A stretch of 64,000 bases of DNA from Hyperoplus lanceolatus (lineage: Eukaryota; Chordata; Actinopteri; Uranoscopiformes; Ammodytidae), in assembly GCA_026929865.2 (NCBI GenBank), contig CM049404.1:28780001-28844000 (forward strand). The letters are read 5' to 3'. Shown in pieces: positions 21,791 through 30,997 of this stretch. The notes below the pieces were generated by a model, which was given only the letters and a program-made list of their open reading frames with translations, ran no database searches and was not told the origin of the DNA. Position numbers and translations under genes: made by a program. The stretch's first letter is position 1. Every line of letters starts with the position of its first letter.

Positions 21791-21973
21791 CTATCTTGCT
21801 GCAACTGTCCACCGTATACATGCAGAGTGAGGACATAAGAGCATGACTTTACCATGTTACACAGTAAAAATTTGTACTGTGTGGTCTTGATCTGAGAACT
21901 TACTACAACCAGTGTTGTCAGGTATAAACTTTGTATCTCCCACTTTTCATCTTTTGAGGAAACAAAACAGTTT

Positions 21974-23956
21974 TTGCAAAACAGTACTGAGACAGTTATT
22001 TTCATCTCTAATTATTCCATTGCATGCCATGATATTAATTGTAAGAACCCTCAACATGGTATTGAGCTGTGCTCCATGTATGATAATATTGTGAAGGCTC
22101 TCCTTGCGTCAAGCAGGCCCCTGTATAAGACCCACAGACTATACAAAGTCAAGCCAGGCTGGAATGACTATGTGGAAGAGATTCATGCTGAGGCAAGAAA
22201 GGCCTTCAAAGCATGGGTTGAGTCAGGCAGACATAAACATGGTCCCTTATTTGAATATAAGAAGCATGCAAATGCAAAATTTAAATATGCACTACGTTTC
22301 ATTAAGAGGAATGAAAATACAATGAGGTCTGACTCTCTTGCAAAGAAACTGCAATACAATAGTCCTGTTGATTTCTGGAAAGAAATCAAAAGAATTAATA
22401 ATTGTAAAACATCGTTACCAACAAATATTGATGGTGTCAGCGGCTCAGAGAAAATTACTCAGTTGTGGCAGAAACATTTTTATGATCTCCTCAACTGTGT
22501 TAAAAGTAACTCTTTCACAGCGAGTAACATTGATAGCAATGAAGACGTGATGGTTTTCCCTCAAGAGATATATGATGCTATTATAATGCTAAAAGATAAT
22601 AAGGCTTGTGGTATGGATAAGATATCTGCAGAGCACTTAAAACATGCAAGTAGAAAACCATGCCCCTTAATTGCTATTTGTTTCACTGGGTTCTTAACCC
22701 ATGGTATTCTACCTGATTCTATTTTATCTGTCACATTAGTGCCCATCATTAAAGACAAAGCTGGAAAAATTAACAGCTCGGATAACTACCGGCCTATAGC
22801 TCTGGCCAGTGTTTTATCCAAGGTCTTGGAGAGGATTATACTGAATAGGTTGGAGCATTTTCTATTGACCTCTGACAACCAGTTCGGCTTTAAACCTAAA
22901 CATGGCACAGATATGTGTATTTTTGCCTTAAATGAGGTACTTGATGTGTATAACAGGCAAAATTCCACAATTTTTATGTGTTTTATTGATGCTTCAAAAG
23001 CCTTTGATCGTGTGAATCATGAGAAGCTATTCCTCAAACTGTACAACCGAGGGGTTCCCAAATATTTAGTTAGAATCTTGGCTTTTTGGTATGCTCATCA
23101 GTCTATGTATGTGAAATGGGGTAACTCTATGTCTGCCCCATTCAATGTAAGTAACGGAGTTAGGCAGGGAAGCATTTTATCTCCCTTTCTTTTTAATATT
23201 TATTTGGATGATCTTTCAAAGCTGCTAAATAACTGTGGAACAGGCTGTGTGATCGGGAACACCATGATCAACCACCTGATGTACGCAGATGATCTGGTGA
23301 TTCTTTGTCCATACAGTGCTGGCCTCCAACAGCTGCTAAGGGTCTGCTCCCAATATGGTGCAGACTTTGATATTAAGTACAACTCCAAAAAGAGCAATAT
23401 CATGATCGCTAGAAGCAGGGAGGACAATAAACTGTTGGTTCCTGATTTTCTTCTGTCCGGTGCTGTCCTTAAAGTATGTGAGGAGGTCAAATACTTAGGG
23501 CACTTTATAACTGCTGACCTGTCTGACGACAGGGACATCCGCAGACAGTACTGTATGATGTATGCACAAGCTAATATGTTGAAGCGCAAGTTTAGTATGT
23601 GTTCATTGTCTGTGAAGACCACTCTTTTTAAAGCTTTTTGCACCCCAATGTATACTGCCCACTTGTGGCGACGCTATAAGAAAAGCAGTATGCAGAAACT
23701 CAATGTAGCATATAATGATGGCATGAGGCTGCTGCTTCATATGCCACGTTGGAGCAGTGCAAGCCAAATGTTTGTCAGTGTTAATGTGCCCACCTGTCCT
23801 GCTGTGCTCAGGAATCTTATGTACAGATGTATATGTAGACTATCGGAGTCATGTAATGGCATAATCACAACTCTAGTGAACCCTACAATGAGTGCGGTTA
23901 GGTTCACTTCCACATTATGGAACCATTGGCGCTTTAGCCTATATGCTAATATCTGA
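21974..23956 (+). CDS. non-LTR retrotransposon reverse transcriptase (5'-truncated LINE)
   Basis: An open frame of 660 codons with the fingers and palm of a LINE reverse transcriptase. An N-terminal linker has PGWNDYVEEIHAEARKAF (61-78) and FKYALR. Then come NYRPIALASVLSKVLER (271-287), FIDASKAFDRV (337-347) with the first catalytic Asp, GVRQGSILSPFLFNIYLDDL (395-414) and the active-site YADD at 437-440. The C-terminal thumb-like part runs to the stop. There is no apurinic-type endonuclease domain and no ORF1, so the copy is 5'-truncated and could not move by itself. The first residues are likely not native. The reading frame is fully open, suggesting recent insertion. The clade is not assigned. 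Confidence 0.9.
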   Translation: MQNSTETVIFISNYSIACHDINCKNPQHGIELCSMYDNIVKALLASSRPLYKTHRLYKVKPGWNDYVEEIHAEARKAFKAWVESGRHKHGPLFEYKKHANAKFKYALRFIKRNENTMRSDSLAKKLQYNSPVDFWKEIKRINNCKTSLPTNIDGVSGSEKITQLWQKHFYDLLNCVKSNSFTASNIDSNEDVMVFPQEIYDAIIMLKDNKACGMDKISAEHLKHASRKPCPLIAICFTGFLTHGILPDSILSVTLVPIIKDKAGKINSSDNYRPIALASVLSKVLERIILNRLEHFLLTSDNQFGFKPKHGTDMCIFALNEVLDVYNRQNSTIFMCFIDASKAFDRVNHEKLFLKLYNRGVPKYLVRILAFWYAHQSMYVKWGNSMSAPFNVSNGVRQGSILSPFLFNIYLDDLSKLLNNCGTGCVIGNTMINHLMYADDLVILCPYSAGLQQLLRVCSQYGADFDIKYNSKKSNIMIARSREDNKLLVPDFLLSGAVLKVCEEVKYLGHFITADLSDDRDIRRQYCMMYAQANMLKRKFSMCSLSVKTTLFKAFCTPMYTAHLWRRYKKSSMQKLNVAYNDGMRLLLHMPRWSSASQMFVSVNVPTCPAVLRNLMYRCICRLSESCNGIITTLVNPTMSAVRFTSTLWNHWRFSLYANI

Positions 23957-24100
23957 ACACTCTTTGTGTAGTGTGGAACTGACAGCTGGAGTCTTTTCTA
24001 GTCTTTTTTATTGTTGTTTGTCTTTTTACTGTTTTTGTATTGTATTATGGACCGTTTTTCTCTGTGTCTGGAATAAAATTAAATCAATCAAATCTAAAAT
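23957..24100 (+). mobile_element. LINE 3' UTR and tail
   Basis: T-rich 3' UTR ending TCTGGAATAAAATTAAATCA and an imperfect A/T-rich tail with TCAATCAAATC near 24075-24098. This marks the 3' end of the LINE at 21974-23956. Confidence 0.55.
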
Positions 24101-24195
24101 GTCTTGTTTTTTTGATGAGGGACATTGTGTCTAATATGGGTTACACATACAGTAAACTGTACACCACCACCACCCAGTGGTGGACTACGTATCCT

Positions 24196-24330
24196 GTCTT
24201 CATTGTCTTCTGGAGAGCAGTTAGTACAATTGATTTTGTCTGAGAGTGTGCTGGCCTTCTCAACAGATATAAACTTAATCTCAGCATGTGTTGTTCACAG
24301 AAGACTTCCTGTTTTAAACTCCTGCCTCTA
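24196..24330 (-). pseudogene. orphan receptor leader 2
   Basis: On the minus strand this carries the complete receptor leader: AAACAGGAAGTCTTCTGTGA (24304-24314 core), CAGCACACTCTCAGACAAAA, GTACTAACTGCTCTCCAGAA and GACAATG. The ATG is at 24202-24204. After the ATG the receptor sequence is replaced by a repeat also found at 18720-18800, giving only about 20 codons. The join lies exactly at the start codon region. Confidence 0.7.
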
Positions 24331-25260
24331 CATACTATACTATATATTTGAATCCAGATCCAAATAATTTATATAAGTTTAAGTAGCACTGTTAAATACA
24401 ACTACAGGTTAAAGTTATGCATTCAAAATTGTACTCAAGTAAAAATATTTAAGAAATTATTAGGTAGCCTACTCATACAGTCAAATGTTCTTGTGAGTGT
24501 GTTCCTATTTTATTTGACAATTGTGGATAAAGCATCCTGATCATCAATGTGTATGTTGCATTGTCCTGCCATGTTTAAGGTTGAGCTCATTTCAACTCCT
24601 TTATAAACTGTTGGCTGGTTTAATCTACAGCAATACATCACATTCTATAATATCCAGAAATATCCAGGCAGTGGTGGGCGATGTCATCTTTAGTAACCAG
24701 CTTCTGTAAATTCTCCAAACGGGAGGGGTAGAGACGGAATATTGCAATTTAGGTAGAATGTGTGTTTATATGGTCTTGATTTGAGGACTATTTCAGACCA
24801 TGTATTGTCCTATTCAGCTTGTTCCCATAGCTTATTAGAAGTTGAATGCGTAGTGTGTGTCTCAACCCCACTCACACTGATCTATAAAGGTTTTCTAAAT
24901 GATTTGATAACCACAAATACAACTTTTACTGACAATATGTTTTAAGTATTGTGTAAAGAACACACAAATATGAGGGTTATATCAAACAACTACTGTAATA
25001 AAACGTAAGCATAATATCAGCTCAGAGCAGCACATGCGACGGATCCCTGTTTGTAAACCTGTGACCACGTGTTACTTCTCACCACCAACAAAATGCAAAC
25101 TAGAAAGTTAGAACGTTTTTTTTTCTGTAAATTATACTATAAACTGTAATTTGGATCAGTATGGATGCACTTAAACTGACATTGAATGATGAAAAATGAC
25201 GTGATTTCCTGGATACAGTACAGTGTAGTAACTGTAGTATGTAGACGCAGGAGCTTAAAA
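24331..25260. other. intergenic, no gene seen
   Basis: AT-rich sequence between orphan leader 2 and receptor E. No coding frame supported. Confidence 0.5.
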
Positions 25261-25269
25261 ACAGGAAGT
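25261..25269 (+). promoter_or_regulatory. ETS-like ACAGGAAGT site upstream of receptor E
   Basis: ACAGGAAGT about 100 bp before the ATG of receptor E, in the same orientation relative to the gene as in the other copies. It was carried along with the inverted gene. Confidence 0.45.
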
Positions 25270-25367
25270 CTTCTGTGAACCACGTGTTGAGATTTCGCTT
25301 CAACTCAGAAAGAAGGTCAGCACACTCACATTGAAAAGGAATTGTACTAACAGCCACCCAGAAGACA

Positions 25368-26321
25368 ATGAATAACACATCTTGTCCTCGTGTCAATTTC
25401 CACTTTGAACACATATTCCTGCCTCCTGTGTTAATCGTAGTTTTCATCATTGGTCTGGTTGCTAATGGATGGGGATTGAAGTCTTTGCTGCACAACTGGA
25501 AGAAGCTGGGTAACGTCAATGTCTTTGTTCTCAACCTCGGACTTGCCGATATTTTGTATCTGCTCACTCTCCCCTTTCTGGTGGTGTACTACTTCACGGA
25601 GAGTAAGTGGATCTTTGGAGACGCATTCTGCAAGATAACAAGATTCTGCTTCAACATGAACTTATATGGCAGCATTGGGTTCCTCACTTGTATAAGTGTG
25701 TACAGGTACCTGGCCATTGTCCATCCAATGAGAGTTCATGGAAGAGTTACTGTCACTCACTCTGTGTGGATCTCAGTCTTGGTTTGGCTGTTGGTGAGTG
25801 TTCAAAGTCTTCCAGACATTTTCTACATCAAATCTGCTGAAAACAAAACTGAATGTTACGAGACCACAGATCAGACTCATGTTGAGGATTATCTGAAATA
25901 CAGCTTTGGAAGGACCCTCACTGGGTTTTGCATCCCATTCCTCATCACACTGGGCTGCTATGGACATGTGATGGTCATCCTCTGCCGCACCAGTACCATC
26001 GACAAAGTACTGAAACAAAGAAGTTTGAGGTTGTTGTTCATCTTGATCCTTCTCTTCTCTGTCTGTTACATCCCCTTTTATCTATTAAAGAACCTGAACC
26101 TCTGGGTAAGAGTTCTGACCAAACGCAAGATGTGTCATGAATGGTTTAATGGAGTCTACATTGCTCATCAGATAAGTCGTGGCCTTGTGTGTCTGAACAG
26201 TGCTCTCAACCCTCTGGTTTACCTCCATGGAAATGATGATATTCTTGCTCTGCTCGGAATACTTCTCCAGCGAGCTCGTCGAGCTGTCATGCAGCTGTCT
26301 ACAACACAAAGTATTTTGTAA
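25368..26321 (+). CDS. P2Y1-like nucleotide receptor, copy E (inverted)
   Basis: A 317-residue single-exon class A GPCR and the only cluster member on the plus strand. It has GLAD in TM2, VYRY in TM3, a CYETT loop motif and NPLVY in TM7. TM6 reads P236-F-Y-L-L-K241, so the His that P2Y1-type receptors use in their H-x-x-K/R motif is replaced by Tyr238, while the Lys is kept. The second loop is one residue shorter than in A and D, with NKTE offering an extra N-glycosylation sequon. The tail is short and lacks the Ser-rich ending of A and D. The ATG follows the conserved leader (CAGAAGACA). It is closest to copy F; ligand preference may differ from A and D. Confidence 0.92.
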   Translation: MNNTSCPRVNFHFEHIFLPPVLIVVFIIGLVANGWGLKSLLHNWKKLGNVNVFVLNLGLADILYLLTLPFLVVYYFTESKWIFGDAFCKITRFCFNMNLYGSIGFLTCISVYRYLAIVHPMRVHGRVTVTHSVWISVLVWLLVSVQSLPDIFYIKSAENKTECYETTDQTHVEDYLKYSFGRTLTGFCIPFLITLGCYGHVMVILCRTSTIDKVLKQRSLRLLFILILLFSVCYIPFYLLKNLNLWVRVLTKRKMCHEWFNGVYIAHQISRGLVCLNSALNPLVYLHGNDDILALLGILLQRARRAVMQLSTTQSIL

Positions 26322-26462
26322 TTTGTCTGATATGCAAATGTTAAAATTGTATATAGTAAACTGCTATTCTAACACATTTTTTGTAATTGTTCAGAGTCTT
26401 GAATGTCCACCTTGTTTTCATTTTGCTGTTGTTCGCTCTAAAACAAACAAAAGTTCAGATCA

Positions 26463-26468
26463 AATAAA
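26463..26468 (+). terminator. candidate polyadenylation signal of receptor E
   Basis: AATAAA about 140 bp after the receptor E stop codon. Confidence 0.45.
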
Positions 26469-27319
26469 TACATTGTATTTAATAATCCTGAAAATTCCAC
26501 TGTTCACTCCCTGATTGAATGGGACCACACACTACTGTGGAAAAAACAGGAAGCTTATGGTGAGAAAGTGTAAAATCAACAAAAAAAACAGGATGCAAAT
26601 AGTATTGACTTCCCACACTGCAACGCATGACTGCATCAACTACACGTCACAGTGGTACACAAGAAAGAGGAAGTGATGATGAAATGATGATGTCAGTGAT
26701 GTTACTGGAGTTGTTTGAATGTAACTAAAGTAAGAAGATTTACTTTACATATTTCTACTCCAATTCATTTTTCTGAAGGCTTTATGTATGTTACAGATAA
26801 CAGTTTTTCATACCCTACCTTTCCCGAGAAAACCATGTCTGTCCAAATTCATTTAAATTAAATGTTCCTTTAGGGGTTGAGAAAATGCTATACTTCGAAA
26901 GGTGAGACACGGCAGGCAAAAACGTTTTTATTTAAGCACTGGACAGTTTTGAGATTTTTGGCATTCTTGCTTTCATAATATGTACCATTTAAATTACGAT
27001 AAACTCTAACTGAATCCATTGTCTAAATTTAAGTTTTTTGCTAATTTGAAAATAATTATTTAGTTATTTCCATAATTCCCTAATTACTTGAACATTATTG
27101 AAAACATTGTAGTACAACAAAATTATAGTTTTAATGTTAGTAATAAACTGATAATATAAATTAGTCAAACATTTGACCCTGCAGTGTCTGGCCTCCAGAC
27201 ACGTTTAACCATCCTTGGAACAGCTGAAAAATGCATCATGCCGACGCTGAAATAATTTTTTTTTTCCAGCAAACACCCATTATATCTATGTAAAAAACAT
27301 AAGACAATTATGTTTGTCT
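26469..27319. other. intergenic, no gene seen
   Basis: AT-rich sequence without a supported coding frame or clear transposon ends. Confidence 0.5.
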
Positions 27320-27740
27320 GTACTGTGCTACTGTAGAAACATGGTGTTGCAACATGGGGGTGCCCCCGCTCCTATGTAGATACAAAAGGTATTTAAAAAC
27401 AAATAACTTGTCAAGTTAGTATACTATAATTAAAACCTACTAATGAATATTATATTCAATGTCTACCAATTCTGTTCTGCAAAAACACCAATCCTTTTAA
27501 ACACTGCGCCCCTAAACAGCTTGATTTGTCCCTGAGCTAAAGCCCAACCCGAGTCTGCACTTCAAATTATTATTAGTATTCTTATGTTTTCATGATGATG
27601 ATGAAGAAGCTATTGCGCAGCCCTCAGCCTCTGTAGTAGACACTTTTATCCACTAAATGTCAGCATGCCTACCAAGGACATCTGGTGTGAGAAGCCTACA
27701 GAGGCACAGTGCATAGGCAGGAGTACCAAAAACTTTTATC
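27320..27740. repeat. two adjacent dispersed fish repeats
   Basis: 27320-27525 (CTACTGTAGAAACATGGTG, GAATATTATATTCAATGTCT, CACTGCGCCCCTA) matches 57250-57460. 27513-27720 (AACAGCTTGATTTGTCCCTG, GAAGAAGCTATTG, CACTAAATGTCAGCATGCC) matches 36288-36460. Both are interspersed families; neither is coding. Confidence 0.7.
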
Positions 27741-27770
27741 TGGAAACATTTAATTTAATTTAACATAACC

Positions 27771-29005
27771 TAGGGCTGCAACAACTAATCGATAAAAATC
27801 GATTACAAAAAGCGTTGGCAACGAATTTGGTCATCGATTCATTGAGTCGCGCGATTAATAAGTCACTTGTAGGCGCGGCACTGTTTACATCATGGTTTAC
27901 ATCCAGCCGCCGACATGTTCATGCACGCCCACAGCGAGCCTTCCGCACGTGAAGCGGTGCGGGAAAGCTATAGTGTGAGCGGCCACAGCTTGTATTTTGG
28001 TCATATCTAACACTGGACTGTAGGCCTATATACAAGTGTTGTACCTTTGCTGTCTTTGGGTTAAAAAAACTCCTTCAACTCAGTATCCGTCTAGTCCAAA
28101 AAAAAAACTCTGTCATCTGCTGCTGCAGACGGTGTGCAGACGGGCTCGGAGAGTCGGCATCGGCGCATCAACAGTCATTCAAAGCAGCTGCAGTAATCAC
28201 ACAACCCAACGGTGTAGAAAGTCCCGTCAGCTAAAAATAGTAATCCAGTTTTTAATTCCATGTTAAAATCGGAAGGATATAGAGCTAGTTAGCTTTAAAA
28301 AAGTAGCAAGCATGTCAAGTGATGTGTTCAGGCCGGCTCAGTAATATGATCGATGTGTTCAAATGCAACACAAAAAAAAGAAATTTGAGATTTTGGCGAA
28401 AACTTGTTTTCCCAGCAATATAAAATAGATAGTAAAGATGGAATTATGACCTGTTTAATGTCCTATCTTGAGCTATAATCATATCAGCAATTAAAGCAAT
28501 AATACAAGTTCTATTACAACAAAATAGTAGAAAAGTATCAATAGTGATATCAATAAAGAATTGGATCGTTTAAGGAGTCTCGAAAATGGTATCAATATCA
28601 ATAAAAATTAACGATCCCCTGTCATCTGAGAGAAATTAAGATGATTTAATTTTTTTTAACCGTAAGTATTTACCGGTTAAAAATCTTATCGGTTGACTGG
28701 TTTACCATGGACATCCCTTATATACTATATGTATTTCATACATTGTATATTTTTTTTGTGTTATCCCAGTTAGGTTTATTATTAATTTATCATTTAATAT
28801 TACTTTTAATAGTTCCGGGACGTTGGGGCAATAACCTGGTGTTTTGACATTTCAGTCTGCACTGTGAATTTGAAGTAATGTTCAGTTTTTGAATAAAGAT
28901 GCGGCATTTACAAATGTTTATTTTTTTTTATCCGATTCATCAATTAATCGAAAAAATAATCGACCGATTAATCGATTATTAAAATAATCGTTAGTTGCAG
29001 CCCTA
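27771..29005. mobile_element. non-autonomous hAT element
   Basis: Terminal inverted repeats TAGGGCTGCAAC and GTTGCAGCCCTA, with sub-terminal inverted TAATCGAT-rich motifs, flanked by an 8-bp target duplication (ACATAACC left, ATATAACC right, one mismatch). These are hallmarks of the hAT superfamily. The 1235-bp interior has no transposase frame, so it depends on an active relative. Confidence 0.9.
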
Positions 29006-29188
29006 ATATAACCTTTATTTATTCTCGAACAATCAATTGAAACACCATCATCTCATCACTGATTCTTTCTTTCCTGTGCGTCCCTGTGACGTGCAGTTGA
29101 TGCAGTTTGGAAAGCCCATTTTATTTGCATACACTTTCAGACAACCGACATAAGGTTTCGGTTTTTATCACATTAACGATCATCCTCC

Positions 29189-29191
<3 letters not shown>

Positions 29192-29237
<46 letters not shown>
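29192..29237. repeat. (CA)n microsatellite
   Basis: About 46 bp of CA dinucleotides. Confidence 0.95.
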
Positions 29238-29239
<2 letters not shown>

Positions 29240-29297
29240 CCCACAAGTTGTGATCCTATTCAATCAACAGTGACATGTTCATGATTTTTAAATACAT

Positions 29298-29303
29298 TTT
29301 ATT
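29298..29303 (-). terminator. candidate polyadenylation signal of receptor F
   Basis: AATAAA on the minus strand about 120 bp after the receptor F stop codon. Confidence 0.45.
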
Positions 29304-29419
29304 AATTACATTTTTTACCTTTTTTTAAGCAAATTAACAGCAAAATTGCAAAATGGATCAAGACATTACAAAAACAACATGTTATAGTAGGACTTATACA
29401 ATTTTAACATTGAGACCAT

Positions 29420-30382
29420 TTACATCCTGGTAACTTGAGTATGGGAGGTAGACCCTCGCATGACAGCTTGACGAGCTCGCTGGAGAAGTCGTCTGAGCTG
29501 AGCAAGAATATCATCATTTCCATGGAGGTAAACCAGAGGGTTGAGAGCACTGTTCAGACACACAAGGCCACGACTTATCTGATGAGCAATGTAGACTCCA
29601 TTAAACCATTCATGACACATCTTGCGTTTGGTCAGAACTCTTACCCAGAGGTTCAGGTTCTTTAATAGATAAAAGGGGATGTAACAGACAGAGAAGAGAA
29701 GGATCAAGATGAACAACAACTTCAAACTCCTTTGTTTCAGTACTTTGTCGATGGTACTGTTGCGGCAGAGGACGACCATCACATGTCCATAGCAGCCCAG
29801 TGTGATGAGGAATGGGATGCAAAACCCAGTGAGGGTCCTTCCAAAGCTGTATTTCAGATAATCCTCAACATGGGCGTCATCAGTGGTGTCATAACATTGT
29901 TCAGTTTTGTTTTCAGCAGATTTGATGTAGAAAATGTCTGGAAGACTTTGAACACTCACCAACAGCCAAACCAAGACTGAGATCCATACAGAGTGAGTGA
30001 CAGTAACTCTTCCATGAACTCTCATTGGATGGACAATGGCCAGGTACCTGAACACACTTATACAAGTGAGGAACCCAATGCTGCCATATAAGTTCATGTT
30101 GAAGCAGAATCTTGTTATCTTGCAGAATGCATCTCCAAAGATCCACTTTCTCTCCATGTAGTACGCCACCAGAAAGGGAAGTGTGAGCAGATACAAAATA
30201 TCGGCAAGTCCGAGGTTGAGAACAAAGACATTAATGTTACCCAGCTTCTTCCAGTTGAGCAGCAAAGACTTCAATCCCCATCCATTAGCAACCAGACCAA
30301 TGATGAAAACTACGATTAACACAGGAGGCAGGAACCTCTCTGTAAAATCAAAGCTGACAAGAGGACAAGATGTGTTATTCAT
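29420..30382 (-). CDS. P2Y1-like nucleotide receptor, copy F
   Basis: A 320-residue single-exon class A GPCR. Motifs are GLAD in TM2, VFRY in TM3, CYDTT in the second loop, NPLVY in TM7 and Cys pairs as in copy A. One residue is missing in the first extracellular loop (VAYYMERKW instead of VVYYFMESKW). TM6 reads P-F-Y-L-L-K, so as in copy E the usual His is Tyr238. The tail ends STSHTQVTRM and differs from all the others. The start follows the shared leader GTACTAACTGCTCTCCAGAA, with AACAGGAAG about 100 bp upstream (30478-30487). Probable nucleotide receptor; coupling and ligand are inferred from family only. Confidence 0.93.
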   Translation of the reverse strand: MNNTSCPLVSFDFTERFLPPVLIVVFIIGLVANGWGLKSLLLNWKKLGNINVFVLNLGLADILYLLTLPFLVAYYMERKWIFGDAFCKITRFCFNMNLYGSIGFLTCISVFRYLAIVHPMRVHGRVTVTHSVWISVLVWLLVSVQSLPDIFYIKSAENKTEQCYDTTDDAHVEDYLKYSFGRTLTGFCIPFLITLGCYGHVMVVLCRNSTIDKVLKQRSLKLLFILILLFSVCYIPFYLLKNLNLWVRVLTKRKMCHEWFNGVYIAHQISRGLVCLNSALNPLVYLHGNDDILAQLRRLLQRARQAVMRGSTSHTQVTRM

Positions 30383-30477
30383 TGTCTTCTGGAGAGCAGT
30401 TAGTACAATAACTTTTGTCTGTGAGTGTGCTAGCCTTCCTCATGGGTAGAAACTGAATGTCAACACTATGGTTAACA

Positions 30478-30487
30478 GGCTTCCTGT
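30478..30487 (-). promoter_or_regulatory. ETS-like AACAGGAAG site upstream of receptor F
   Basis: TAAAACAGGAAGCC on the minus strand about 100 bp before the ATG, in the same position as in the other receptor copies. One base departs from ACAGGAAGT at the last position. Confidence 0.4.
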
Positions 30488-30997
30488 TTTAGGCTCCTGC
30501 CTACATAACACGTTTGAGTTACTGCACCTGCCTGCATCCAGGAAATCGCGTCAATTGATGGTTTCGTCAGTGCATCCATTCATATAAAGTGAATCCATGC
30601 AGAGCCAAAGTAAAAGTTACACTATTATTTACAGAAAAAACGTTATAGTTTGTAGTTTGTAAATTAGAAAAAAAGCAATCTGCTGGTGACGCATAGTATC
30701 AAGAGGTCACAGGTTTCTAAACAGGGATCCATTATCTGATTACACTTAGAAGCAACATTTACCACATCCTCTATTCTAGACAGTGCTGCTCTGAGATGAT
30801 AATATGCTCATGTATTATTACAGGAACTTTTCGATATACAGTAATCCTCCTGTTATATCAGTTGCTTGCTATAAAATCCTCTCTGATTTACTGCGCCAAT
30901 GTCTTCGTCAGAGTGTCCTTTACACAATACTTGTCATTAAATGTTTGTGGTTATCATATTACTTTACTGGCATCTCTGTGGAGGTTTGGTGCATTAA

